Shown: one piece after another, positions 9,664 through 20,846 of the stretch | Layout: every line of letters begins with the position of its first letter | Position numbering within the stretch: position 1 is the first letter of the stretch | DNA from: Bosea sp. RAC05 | Lineage (GTDB): Bacteria > Pseudomonadota > Alphaproteobacteria > Rhizobiales > Beijerinckiaceae | Direction of reading: 5' to 3' | Assembly: GCF_001713455.1 (NCBI RefSeq) | Contig: NZ_CP016464.1 | Location: 433,501 to 497,500, forward strand | DNA length: 64,000 nucleotides | Made by a program: the position numbers and the translations under genes | Notes under the pieces: generated by a model | Told to the model about the DNA's origin: nothing | The model's database searches: none | The model's input: the letters and a program-made list of their open reading frames with translations, nothing else

Positions 9664-11502
9664 ATGCCGCAGCCCTTCGAATCAGACGCCCGCGCGATCC
9701 TCAAATCCGTCTTCGGCTATGATGATTTCCGCCCGGGCCAATGGGAGGTGATCGAGGCCGCGCTCGCGGGCCGCGATGTCTTCGCTGTGATGCCGACGGG
9801 CTCGGGCAAGTCGATGTGCTACCAGCTCCCCGCGCTGGTCGCGGGCGGTCTGACGCTCGTGGTTTCGCCCCTGATTGCATTGATGCGCGACCAGGTCGGG
9901 CAGTTGACGCGGGCGGGCGTCGCGGCCGCCTCGCTGAACTCGATGAACAGCGAAAGCGAGGCGGCCGAGGCCTGGGACAAGCTCAATTCAGGCGAGTTGC
10001 GCCTGCTCTTCGTCTCGCCCGAGCGGCTGGCGGGGGAAGGGCTGGTCGGCCGGCTGCGTCGTCTCGGCGTGACGCGGCTGGCCATCGACGAAGCCCATTG
10101 CGTCTCGCAATGGGGTCATGATTTCCGGCCCGAATACCGGCTGCTCGCCAAGACGCGCGAGGCGCTGGGCGGCGTGCCGGTGACGGCGCTGACCGCGACA
10201 GCCGACCGGCAGACGCGCGAGGACATCGCCCAGCAGCTCTTTCCGCGGCCGCCGCATCTGGTGGTGCATTCCTTCGACCGGCCGAACCTCAAGCTCGCCT
10301 TCGCACCCAAGGACCAGCCGCGCCGCCAGATCGACGAGTTCCTGCGCAGCCACCGCGGCGGCTCGGGCATCGTCTACTGCTCGTCGCGCGGCCGCACCGA
10401 AAAGCTTGCCGAAGGCTTGCGCGAGAAGGGCTGGAATGCGCTGGCCTATCATGCCGGCATGGAGCAGGGGCTGCGCAACCGCAACCAGGACATCTTCCTG
10501 CAGGAGGATGGCGTCGTGGTCTGCGCCACCATCGCTTTCGGCATGGGCATCAACAAGCCCGATGTCCGCTTCGTCGTCCATGCCGACATGCCGGGTTCGA
10601 TCGAGAGCTACTACCAGGAGATCGGCCGGGCCGGGCGCGACGGGCTGCCGGCCGACACGCTGACGCTCTATGGCATCGACGACATGGCGCTGCGCCGCCG
10701 CCAGATCGACGAGAAGGCGATCGACGACGAGCGCCGCCGCATCGAGCACAAGCGCCTCAACGCCATGATCGAGCTGTGCGAATCCGCGCTCTGCCGCCGC
10801 AGCGCGCTGCTCTCTTATTTCGGCGAGGAGACGCAAAGCTGCCGGCATGGCAAGGCGCCGATCCGCTGCGATCTCTGCGGGGCGGATGCGCCCGAACTGA
10901 CGGATGCCACGCTCGATGCGCGCAAGCTGCTCTCGGCCGTCGCCCGCTCGGGCCAGCGCTTCGGTGCCGCCCATCTCGCCGACATCCTGACGGGCACCGC
11001 GACCGACGCCATCCGCCGCCAGAACCATGATGGGCTGAAGACCTTCGGCGTCGGCCAGGACAAGCCCAAGAGCGCCTGGACGGCGCTGACCCGCAAGCTC
11101 TTCGCCGCGGGCGCGCTCGCCGAAGCCAGCGTCGAGCATGGCGGCTTCTGCCTGACGGGGAAGGGCGAGGACATCCTGTTCGGGCGCGAGGCGATCGCGC
11201 TGCGGGCCGACCCCTTCGCCGACCGTCGCAGCCGCCGCTCCGGGCGCGAGCAGGCCCGTGCCGACGGCCTCGACGAGGGCACTGCCGGGCTGTTCGAGCA
11301 TCTGCGGCAGCTGCGCCTCTCCCTGGCGAGGGAAGAGGGCGTGGCCGCCTACATCATCTTCACCGATCGCACGCTGATCGCGATGGCGAGAGCCCGGCCG
11401 GTGGGGCTGGAGGAGATGCGCGCCATCGAGGGCGTCGGCGAGCGCAAGCTGGCCCAGTATGGCGAGGCCTTTCTGGAGGCGATCGCCGCCTTCCACCCTT
11501 GA
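9664..11502 (+). CDS. recQ: ATP-dependent DNA helicase RecQ
   Basis: A 3'-5' superfamily 2 helicase for recombination and fork repair. The 612-residue protein has motif I TGSGKS (45-50), DEAH (142-145) within IDEAHCVSQWGHDFRPEYR, motif V/VI FGMGINKPDVRFV and QEIGRAGRDG, a four-Cys zinc site (CESALC...C...CDLC, about 372-402), an RQC winged helix and a C-terminal HRDC domain with GVGERKLAQYG. ATG 9664 fits the conserved start; the longer in-frame opening upstream reads through the chemoreceptor in another frame. Its place between recF and gyrB is not part of the classical block. Confidence 0.95.
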   Translation: MPQPFESDARAILKSVFGYDDFRPGQWEVIEAALAGRDVFAVMPTGSGKSMCYQLPALVAGGLTLVVSPLIALMRDQVGQLTRAGVAAASLNSMNSESEAAEAWDKLNSGELRLLFVSPERLAGEGLVGRLRRLGVTRLAIDEAHCVSQWGHDFRPEYRLLAKTREALGGVPVTALTATADRQTREDIAQQLFPRPPHLVVHSFDRPNLKLAFAPKDQPRRQIDEFLRSHRGGSGIVYCSSRGRTEKLAEGLREKGWNALAYHAGMEQGLRNRNQDIFLQEDGVVVCATIAFGMGINKPDVRFVVHADMPGSIESYYQEIGRAGRDGLPADTLTLYGIDDMALRRRQIDEKAIDDERRRIEHKRLNAMIELCESALCRRSALLSYFGEETQSCRHGKAPIRCDLCGADAPELTDATLDARKLLSAVARSGQRFGAAHLADILTGTATDAIRRQNHDGLKTFGVGQDKPKSAWTALTRKLFAAGALAEASVEHGGFCLTGKGEDILFGREAIALRADPFADRRSRRSGREQARADGLDEGTAGLFEHLRQLRLSLAREEGVAAYIIFTDRTLIAMARARPVGLEEMRAIEGVGERKLAQYGEAFLEAIAAFHP

Positions 11503-11514
11503 TCCGGGCCGCCC

Positions 11515-11540
11515 CACGCGTGTACGCGCGCACACGCGTG
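11515..11540. repeat. Perfect inverted repeat in the gyrB leader region
   Basis: CACGCGTGT (11515-11523) and ACACGCGTG (11532-11540) form a perfect 9-bp inverted repeat around ACGCGCGC. It is followed by AAAAA rather than T residues, so it is not a classical terminator for recQ. It could be an operator, a supercoiling-sensitive element or a stem in the recQ 3' end. Confidence 0.6.
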
Positions 11541-11560
11541 AAAAAGCCGCACTCGGGCGC

Positions 11561-14061
<2,501 letters not shown>

Positions 14062-14244
14062 GGGCGGATCCTGTCCGGGCGTGACAGGGTCGCTCTGCCG
14101 CTTCGGTCGGGAGACGGGCAGTCGGCATCCGTGCCCAACCGGAAGGTGATGCGACCGGACAACATCGGGTCCGGCGCGACGGGGCGCGGAAGCGACATGA
14201 ACGGAGCCGATCGAGCGGGATGAAGACCTGGCTCGCCTTGGGCG

Positions 14245-15285
14245 TCAGCCCGGCGACGGTTCGCTCCGGCCCGGCATCCCGTTGAGCGTCCGGCGAAAAT
14301 CCTGAGGCGATCCGCCCTCCCAGCGCCGGAAGGCCCGGTTGAAATGGGCCGCGTCGGAGTAGCCCAGTTCCATGGCGACGGCGGTCACGCTGGCACGGGG
14401 CCGCGCGAGAAGCACCCGCGCCTTCGCCCTCCGGCAGTCGTCGACCAGGGTTTCGTAGTCGGTGCCGTCATCGGCCAGGCGCCTCTGGACCGTGCGTGCC
14501 GACTGGCCGAGGATCTCGGCCGCCTGCCGGAGTGTCGCGGGCCCGTCCGGCAGGCTGGACCGGATGATGCGGTCCACGGCGGTCCGGGTCTCACTCGCCC
14601 CGAGCCGGACGGTTCCGACCTTGGCTGCAGCGTTCGATGGACCTGGGATGTCGCCAGCGAAGTGGGCCGCTCGGAGCGGGCTGGCGAGAGCCGCGCGCTG
14701 CATGTGGATCCGGACCTGCGAGCCGCTGCCGAACGCGACGGGAGCCTGGAACCAGTCCTCATAGGCCGTGCGACGGCCCTTGCAGGCATGGGGAAAGACC
14801 ACTCTGTCAGGCACCCAGTCGGCGCCGAGGAGATGGCGCAGCATGAAGACATGGAAGGCAGCCGCGCCCTCGTAGAGCAGCCAGGCCGTCTCGTCGTCGC
14901 CGATCAGCCCGTGGATCATGACGGCGTCCGGGCCCTGCTTGAGAAACTGCAGCGTGACATGCGACTGCAAGGTCGGCATCGCGGCGATGTGGGCCTGCAG
15001 GCAGGCCTCGGCGGAATGGCCGGCGGCCAGGGCATGCCCGATCGGGCCGAGCTTTGCTGCGTCCGCGCTGCCACCGAGCGCGAGCCCGAGTTCGGCGACA
15101 CCCAGATGCCGTGCGGCCAGTGCGAGGGCGTGATGGATCTGGGCGCGTGGCACGATCCGCCCGGTTTCGACATCCTCGACACTGAGGCCGGCCCGGTTCA
15201 GGACCCGTTCCGGGGCCTCCCCAACGGCCGCGAGATGCCCCGGGAGCATGTGCAGAAGGGTCGCCCGGGCGGCCGCGCGTGACAT
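14245..15285 (-). CDS. AraC family transcriptional regulator
   Basis: A 346-residue DNA-binding regulator. The N-terminal two-thirds resembles the 'arabinose-binding domain of AraC-type regulators' family (PF12625 type), with PRAQIHHALALAARHLG and GHALAAGHSAEACLQ. The C-terminal double helix-turn-helix includes LRQAAEILGQSARTVQRRL and SVTAVAMELGYSDAAHFNRAFRRWEG. ATG 15285 is chosen because GGAGA sits 6 bases before it; the reading frame extends 22 codons upstream without support. Upstream lies the minus-strand sulfatase operon, from which it is separated by a terminator, so it probably has its own promoter. The effector and targets are unknown; the sulfatase operon is a candidate. Confidence 0.88.
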   Translation of the reverse strand: MSRAAARATLLHMLPGHLAAVGEAPERVLNRAGLSVEDVETGRIVPRAQIHHALALAARHLGVAELGLALGGSADAAKLGPIGHALAAGHSAEACLQAHIAAMPTLQSHVTLQFLKQGPDAVMIHGLIGDDETAWLLYEGAAAFHVFMLRHLLGADWVPDRVVFPHACKGRRTAYEDWFQAPVAFGSGSQVRIHMQRAALASPLRAAHFAGDIPGPSNAAAKVGTVRLGASETRTAVDRIIRSSLPDGPATLRQAAEILGQSARTVQRRLADDGTDYETLVDDCRRAKARVLLARPRASVTAVAMELGYSDAAHFNRAFRRWEGGSPQDFRRTLNGMPGRSEPSPG

Positions 15286-15315
15286 GATGCTCTCCGACGA
15301 CCGTCGACGAACAGA

Positions 15316-15344
15316 AAACCCGCTCCTTCCGTCGGGAAGGAGCG
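15316..15344 (-). terminator. Rho-independent terminator of the sulfatase operon
   Basis: A perfect 10-bp stem, CGCTCCTTCC (15321-15330) with GGAAGGAGCG (15335-15344), closes a 4-base loop. On the minus strand it is followed by GGTTTTCTG. It separates the sulfatase gene from the AraC-type gene. Confidence 0.75.
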
Positions 15345-15422
15345 AGTCCACATCATGCCGATGCTGCGTGGCGTCGCAATTCGAAACTTGTGACCCGTTC
15401 GATCCACGCTGGCGCAGCAGCG

Positions 15423-16844
15423 TCAGTCGCCCTGGGTGAAGAAGGCATCGTCATTGGGGAAGACGGGGCCGGGCGCATGCCGCCCGAGATAGGATCTGAA
15501 GGTCTCCTGGAAGAACAGGGAGGGCTTCATCTCCTTGGAGAGGTCGTCGATCCGCTTCTGCAGCGCTGCAACCAGCGGCGCGTTCTCCGCAGCCAGATTG
15601 GTCGTCTCGCCGGGGTCTTTCGCGATGTTGTAGAGCTCGACCTTCGTCGGCAGGGTCGCGCGCAGGTTCAGCTTCCAGTCGCCCTGACGCAGGGCAGCCC
15701 TGAACATCTCGACATTGTAGACGATCTCCGTCCGCGGCGAGGGCGCGCCCTGGCTGAGCGTCTGCCAGACATCGACGCCGTCGAGCGGCTTTGTACCCGA
15801 CAGCGACGCACCGGCGCGTCCTGCCAGGGTGGGCAGCATGTCGACGACATGCATCGGCTGATCGACCTTGCCGGGCTTGATCCGGCCGGGCCAGTTCGCG
15901 AGCGCGACCGCGCGCGTGCCGCCTTCGTCCAGCGAGCCCTTGCCGTTGCGGAGCGGCGTGTTGCGGGCCGGCAGCTGGCCCTTCGTCTCGATCTGACCTG
16001 CGAAGGTCGCCGAGGTGACGCCGCCATTGTCGCTGTGGAAGATCACCAGCGTGTCCTCCCGCATGCCCTTGCGCGAGAGTTCGGCCAGCACGGCGCCGAT
16101 CTGCTCGTCCATGGCATTGATCATCGCCGCATAGGTCCGGCGGTTCGGATCGGCAATCGACGCAAACCGGTCGACATACGCCTTGGGCGCCTGGAAGGGC
16201 GTGTGGGGCGCCGTGAAGGCGAGATACATGAACAGCGGCTTGGCCGGATCATGCTGCCGGATATGGCGGACCGCATCCTTCCCGAGCAGGGTGGTCACAT
16301 AGCCGGGCTCGTCGAGCTTGCGGTTGTTGCGATACCAGTCGGTGACGCCGTGCACCTTGTGGGTGTTGTAGTCGATCTCGCCGATCAGCGCGCCATACTG
16401 GTAGTCGAACCCGCGCTGCTTCGGCCAGAGCTTGCGGTCGGCGTGGCCGAGATGCCATTTGCCGATGATCGCGGTGCTGTAGCCCGCTTCCTTCAGGATC
16501 TGCGGCAGCAGCTTCTCGTCGAGCGGAATGCCATAGCTCTGCTCGGGCAGGATGACGAAGCTCTGCAGCCCGTAGCGCATCGGGTAGCGCCCGGTCATGA
16601 GAGCCGCCCGCGTCGGCGTGCACATCGGCTGGACGTAGAACTGCTGCAGCTCGGCGCCCTCGCGGGCCAACTGGTCGATCGTCGGTGTCGCGATCTCCGG
16701 GCTGCGGAAGCCGACATCGGCAAAGCCGAGATCGTCCGCGATGATGTAGAGGATATGGGGCTTCCTGGCGGTCTGCGCGTGCGCGGCGATGGGCGCCAGC
16801 AGGGCCAGGGCCAGACAGGCGAGGCGAAGCGGAGAACAGATCAT
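15423..16844 (-). CDS. Periplasmic arylsulfatase (type I, formylglycine)
   Basis: Hydrolyses sulfate esters, releasing sulfate for nutrition or modifying a sulfated substrate. 473 residues, beginning with a clear signal peptide (hydrophobic residues 6-22, cut after AHA). The metal-binding Asp pair is ADDLG (37-38). The sulfatase signature C75-T-P-T-R79 followed by AALMTGRYP carries the Cys that must be converted to formylglycine. YIADDLG and GKWHLGH are also family hallmarks. It is the last gene of a minus-strand operon after an outer-membrane protein. A formylglycine-generating enzyme must be encoded outside the window. The substrate is unknown. Confidence 0.93.
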   Translation of the reverse strand: MICSPLRLACLALALLAPIAAHAQTARKPHILYIIADDLGFADVGFRSPEIATPTIDQLAREGAELQQFYVQPMCTPTRAALMTGRYPMRYGLQSFVILPEQSYGIPLDEKLLPQILKEAGYSTAIIGKWHLGHADRKLWPKQRGFDYQYGALIGEIDYNTHKVHGVTDWYRNNRKLDEPGYVTTLLGKDAVRHIRQHDPAKPLFMYLAFTAPHTPFQAPKAYVDRFASIADPNRRTYAAMINAMDEQIGAVLAELSRKGMREDTLVIFHSDNGGVTSATFAGQIETKGQLPARNTPLRNGKGSLDEGGTRAVALANWPGRIKPGKVDQPMHVVDMLPTLAGRAGASLSGTKPLDGVDVWQTLSQGAPSPRTEIVYNVEMFRAALRQGDWKLNLRATLPTKVELYNIAKDPGETTNLAAENAPLVAALQKRIDDLSKEMKPSLFFQETFRSYLGRHAPGPVFPNDDAFFTQGD

Positions 16845-16871
16845 GGCGGTGTCCTTGACGGTGCGGCAGCG

Positions 16872-17672
16872 TCAGAAGCGCGAGGTCAGTCCGAGGACCG
16901 GGCCCTGCTGGAGCGCGTCGAAGATGAAGTTCCCGTTGCGGTAATCGACCTTCATCGCGCGATAACCGGCGAAGGCGGACCAGCGCTCGTCGATGACGTA
17001 TCCGACGCCCCCGAACACGTCCCATTCGTAGCGGGAGGCTCCCTTCCCGACGAAGCCGATGGTCGTCAGATACCAGGAGGGCGTCAGATTGAGCCGGAAC
17101 CGGGCGCCGATGACGGCGTCCGCCCATTGCTCGCTCTCGCTCAGCTTGAGGGTGCCGGGCAGCAGCTGGACACGCAGCGTGTTCCGGGTGGAGAAGCCGC
17201 GCACGCCGGCGAAGCCGTCGAGGCTGTAGCGGTCGGTGTCCACGAACCGGTAGCCGACGGCCGCCAGACCGATGAAAGAGGCGCTGTCGACCTTGACGCC
17301 GGCCGGGACGCCCGCCGGGTACACGGTCTTGTTCGGCGAGATCTTCGACGCGATGATATCCAAGAACAGCAGATAGCGCCCGTAGCCGATTTCGCCGGCG
17401 CCCATGATGCCGCCGTCGAAATTCTTCATGACCTGATCGAAGCCGATATCGACCTTGACCGTCGGCAGCGGCGGCAGGGTCCGCATCCGGCCCTCGAGGC
17501 CGGTGGCCCAGAGATAGGCCGCGCCCTTGAACGTCAGCGCCGGCGCGAGCGGCACGGCAGCCACCGGTTCCTGACGGGGCGAGGGGATATCGGCTGCGCG
17601 GGCCGCGAGGGTGGTCCCGACCAGAACGGCGGCGGCGAGCGCGCCGCGCAGGAGGGCGTTGAAGCTTGTCAT
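16872..17672 (-). CDS. Outer-membrane beta-barrel protein
   Basis: A 266-residue protein with a signal peptide cut near ARAA-DIPS. Alternating hydrophobic strands follow, and it ends in Phe (LTSRF), as barrel proteins recognised by the BAM machinery do. It resembles Omp25/OmpW-size barrels but I do not recognise a specific family. Its ATG overlaps the stop of the upstream small gene (ATGA), and the sulfatase gene starts 27 bp after its stop, so the three are translated from one message. It may admit or hold the substrate of the sulfatase, by inference from context. Confidence 0.8.
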   Translation of the reverse strand: MTSFNALLRGALAAAVLVGTTLAARAADIPSPRQEPVAAVPLAPALTFKGAAYLWATGLEGRMRTLPPLPTVKVDIGFDQVMKNFDGGIMGAGEIGYGRYLLFLDIIASKISPNKTVYPAGVPAGVKVDSASFIGLAAVGYRFVDTDRYSLDGFAGVRGFSTRNTLRVQLLPGTLKLSESEQWADAVIGARFRLNLTPSWYLTTIGFVGKGASRYEWDVFGGVGYVIDERWSAFAGYRAMKVDYRNGNFIFDALQQGPVLGLTSRF

Positions 17673-18055
17673 GGCTGCCTCGGCGCGACGCAGTAATTCC
17701 AGTAGCCGCGGGTCTTGCTGGAATCGCTCCAGAACCAGCAGAGTTCGGGTGACGGCGCCTTGGGCACCGCATTGACGGCGGCGACCGTCACGATCGCGCC
17801 GATGGTCACCCCGGCGACGACGCTGCCCCAGTACCAGGGCCGTACGGCCGGAACCGGCCTGACCGGAGCCACGACGACCGTGCGCCGGACGGTGCGCACC
17901 GGCGGTCGCCGGACGGCTGCGCCGGGAGGCGTCCGGATGACAGCCGTCGCGGCCTCGGCCTCGAGCAGCGGGGCGAGGGGCTCCAGAGGTCCGCAGACCG
18001 CGAGGGCGGCGAGGAGTGTGACGGCGGAGCGGCGAAAGAAGCGATCGGGGCCCAT
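17669..18055 (-). CDS. Small exported protein of unknown function
   Basis: 128 residues from the ATG at 18055, which gives a natural signal sequence (RFFRRSAVTLLAALAVCG). A longer frame begins at 18127 but adds a non-signal-like 24 residues. After an Arg/Pro/Val-rich stretch (PPVRTVRRTVVVAPVRPVPAV) comes a glycine-containing hydrophobic segment (WGSVVAGVTIGAIVTVAAV). The C-terminal part CWFWSDSSKTRGYWNYC has paired Cys and aromatics, typical of small envelope proteins in Hyphomicrobiales. Its stop overlaps the next start, which suggests translational coupling to the barrel gene. No function is assigned. Confidence 0.65.
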   Translation of the reverse strand: MGPDRFFRRSAVTLLAALAVCGPLEPLAPLLEAEAATAVIRTPPGAAVRRPPVRTVRRTVVVAPVRPVPAVRPWYWGSVVAGVTIGAIVTVAAVNAVPKAPSPELCWFWSDSSKTRGYWNYCVAPRQP

Positions 18056-18356
18056 CGGCAGGCGTGGTTCCGGGTGGCAGTCAGGGGTGTTGACGCTACC
18101 CGCTGATGCCCCCTTCGCGATTGCCATTTCGCGCCAGTCTGACGCTGAGGCAGCCGCTCTCCCGCCCCGGCTGATCCGTCAGCGGGATGAGAGGCAGTCC
18201 GCCCTGTTCAAGGATCTGTCTCGCGCTGGGTGCCAGTGGCGCTGTCTCGCCCCATGGCTCGCCCCGGTCCTGTCCGCCTTCAACCTGTCCGCGATCCGCC
18301 TTCACGGAGATCGCGCCAGCGCCGTGCGATTCCCGTGAAGGTGGGCCGGCTCGCCC
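18056..18356. other. Intergenic region between the sulfatase operon and the first membrane chemoreceptor
   Basis: About 300 bp with no convincing gene. It should hold the promoter of the minus-strand sulfatase operon, though I see no clear -35/-10 pair. A 9-bp inverted repeat, CCTTCACGG (18299-18307) with CCGTGAAGG (18333-18341), lies just downstream of the chemoreceptor stop and might help end its transcript. Confidence 0.4.
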
Positions 18357-20729
18357 TCAGGCGGCGCGCCTTGCGCCGCCATGCTGCGGGTAGCCGCGCG
18401 ACAGGCCGGTGTCCGGCCCGGTCTTGAAGGCGGCGACGAGGTCGTTGAGCTGGGCGATCTTGCCCGAGAGCGAGCCGGCCGAGGCCGCGCTCTGTTCCGA
18501 CAGCGCCGCGTTCTGCTGGGTCATCTCGTCGAGATGCGCGACGGCCTGGCTCATCTCGTCGATGCCGCTGGCCTGTTCGCCGGAAGCCGCCGAGATTTCC
18601 GCGATGGTGGCCGCGACCTTCTCGGAGGCTGCCAGAATCTGGCTGAGCTGTTCGCCGGCCTGACGGACGAGCTTGACGCCCTCGCCGACCTCGCTGTTCG
18701 ACGAGGAGATCAGCGCCGAGATGTCCTTGGCGGCCTCGCTCGAACGCTGCGCCAGGGTCCGGACCTCCGAGGCGACGACCGCGAAGCCCTTGCCGGCATC
18801 GCCGGCCCGCGCCGCTTCCACCGCCGCGTTCAGCGCCAGCAGATTGGTCTGGAAGGCGATGTCGTCGATGACGCGGATGATGTCCGAGATCTTGGTCGAG
18901 GCGCTCTCGATGCGGGCCATGGCGTCGACCGCCTGGCCGGCGATGGCGCCGCCGGTCTGCGCCGCCTGCATCGCATCATTGGCGACGTTGGCCGCCTGGC
19001 GCGACGCGTGCGCGGTCGCCTTGACCGAAGCCGCGAGCTGCTCGGTCGTCGCCGCCGTCTCCTCCAGGCTCGATGCCTGCTCCTCGGTGCGCTTCGACAG
19101 ATCGTCCGCGCCCATGTTGATCTCGCGGGCGGCCAGTCCGACATCGGCTGAGGTGACCTGGATCGTCTTGACCGTCGAGGACAGCCGGTCGACCGTGTCG
19201 TTGATCGCGCCCTTGAGATCGGCGAAGCGGCCGCGATAGGCGGTGTCGACCCGATGGGTCAGGTCGCCCGCCGCGATCGCCTGCAGCGCGTCGGAGAACT
19301 CGCTGGTGGCGCCGTCGACCACGGCGTTGATCTCGTTGATGCCGGCGACGAGCTTCTGCATCTGCTCGTCGGCATGGTCGATCTGCAGCCGCGCCGAGAA
19401 GTCGCCCGCGGCGGCCGCTGCCACGACCTCGCCGACATCCGACACTACCGCTTCCATCGACTGCGCCCGGGCCAGGCGCGCCGCTGCCGCTGCGCGCTCC
19501 TGCTCTTCCAGATCGCGCATCTTCACCAGATTGTCGCGGAACACCGCCAGCGCGGACGCCATGGCGCCGATCTCGTCCCGGCGCGTGATCGACGGCAGCG
19601 CCGTCGAGAGATCGCCCTCGGCCAGCCGCGTCATCGACGTCGTCATCTGGGCGAGCGGGTTGGTGACGCGGGAGCGCACGACGATGTAGCCGGCCACGGC
19701 GATCGCGAGGCTGGCGACCAGGACGGCGACGTATTTGGCGATCGCCAGGAATGCGTCCTGTGCGGCTGCGTTGGCGCGCTCGACGGCCTGGTCGAGGGCG
19801 GTGCTGGCCACGGCCGCGATCGTTTCCAGAGCAGGCACGATCTGACCGCGCCACTGATCGACGGTCATGTCGGGCTTCCCGCCCGAGGTCGTCAGCGCCG
19901 TCACCCTCTCACGCATCTGGTGGATCGGGCCGGTGAAATAGGCCGCATGGGCACGGGCGACGGCGGTCTTGATCGCCGGATCGGTATGGGCGGTGTCCGT
20001 CATATCGCGCAGCGCCCGCCAGGTCGCCAGCGCGCTCGCATCGTTGCTCAGGACAAGCGGCGTCTCCTTGGCCTCGAAGGTGCGCTGTTGGGCAGCGATC
20101 GTGTTGATCATCACGGCTGAGGTGCCGCCATAGGTCCGCGTCGTCCAGGCGAGGGCGCGGGCCATCACCAGTTCTGTCAGGGCCGGATTAAGGGCGCGGA
20201 TCTCGCTGTCGACCGCGAGGGAGGCCTTGTTGAGGACCTGCAGGAACGTCTCGCCGACGCTCATGACCCGGTCCGGCAGCTTCTTGTCACGGTTCTCGAG
20301 CGGCAGCTTGAGATCCTTCTCGACATCGGCCCGGACCGCCCGGTTGTCGTTGTAGATCGCCGCGAGTTCGCTCTGCACCGCAGCCAGTGTCGGCCGCCCC
20401 GCGGCGGCGAAGGTCGCCATGGCCGACGTCATCGCCTCATCGACGACTTTCCGACGCTGCAGGAAGCTGTCGATCGAGGACTGGTTTTTGTCATTGGTCA
20501 GGATGACGGCACTCTGCATCGAGGCGCGTTCGAGCCGCCAGGCCCCGAGCGCGTCGAACAGATTCTTGTTCAGGCCCGCCAGGCCGACCACCTGTTGGGC
20601 GACGCCATACTGGGTCACCGCGGACCAGATGCCCTGCAGTGCGAGCCCGCTGCTCACCAAGGCCATCGCGCAGACCAGCCCGATCAGGACCGTCCTGATC
20701 GACGCTTTGCCAGGAACTTTCGTCATCAC
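18357..20729 (-). CDS. Membrane methyl-accepting chemotaxis protein (first of tandem pair)
   Basis: 790 residues. Membrane segment 1 (about 12-33) and segment 2 (YVAVLVASLAIAVAGYIVV, about 335-355) flank a roughly 300-residue periplasmic helical domain. HAMP follows (TNPLAQMTTSMTRLAEGDL), then a long signalling hairpin with [24 protein letters not shown] at its tip and an alanine-rich C-terminus ending GGARRAA. No CheR-binding pentapeptide is seen. It senses an unknown periplasmic signal and reports to CheA/CheW. From residue ~470 to the end it is nearly identical to the next chemoreceptor. Confidence 0.93.
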   Translation of the reverse strand: MMTKVPGKASIRTVLIGLVCAMALVSSGLALQGIWSAVTQYGVAQQVVGLAGLNKNLFDALGAWRLERASMQSAVILTNDKNQSSIDSFLQRRKVVDEAMTSAMATFAAAGRPTLAAVQSELAAIYNDNRAVRADVEKDLKLPLENRDKKLPDRVMSVGETFLQVLNKASLAVDSEIRALNPALTELVMARALAWTTRTYGGTSAVMINTIAAQQRTFEAKETPLVLSNDASALATWRALRDMTDTAHTDPAIKTAVARAHAAYFTGPIHQMRERVTALTTSGGKPDMTVDQWRGQIVPALETIAAVASTALDQAVERANAAAQDAFLAIAKYVAVLVASLAIAVAGYIVVRSRVTNPLAQMTTSMTRLAEGDLSTALPSITRRDEIGAMASALAVFRDNLVKMRDLEEQERAAAAARLARAQSMEAVVSDVGEVVAAAAAGDFSARLQIDHADEQMQKLVAGINEINAVVDGATSEFSDALQAIAAGDLTHRVDTAYRGRFADLKGAINDTVDRLSSTVKTIQVTSADVGLAAREINMGADDLSKRTEEQASSLEETAATTEQLAASVKATAHASRQAANVANDAMQAAQTGGAIAGQAVDAMARIESASTKISDIIRVIDDIAFQTNLLALNAAVEAARAGDAGKGFAVVASEVRTLAQRSSEAAKDISALISSSNSEVGEGVKLVRQAGEQLSQILAASEKVAATIAEISAASGEQASGIDEMSQAVAHLDEMTQQNAALSEQSAASAGSLSGKIAQLNDLVAAFKTGPDTGLSRGYPQHGGARRAA

Positions 20730-20815
20730 TTCCCCCGAAGCGGTGGCCGCGTAGAGCAGGGCGGCGTTAACCTAAGGTAATTGTTGAATCTTGATGGAAA
20801 CTTTCCCGGCCGAAA

Positions 20816-20839
20816 CCGCCCCACCTCACCGGGGGGCGG
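20816..20839 (-). terminator. Possible terminator after the second membrane chemoreceptor
   Basis: A 7-bp stem, CCGCCCC (20816-20822) with GGGGCGG (20833-20839), and on the minus strand only a short TTTC follows. It lies just past the chemoreceptor stop. Weak. Confidence 0.4.
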
Positions 20840-20846
20840 CTCGCCC

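Noticed and set aside
15390..17696. 768-residue plus-strand frame opposite the sulfatase operon
   Set aside because: The minus-strand products have signal peptides, a sulfatase signature and a barrel C-terminus; the plus-strand frame has none.
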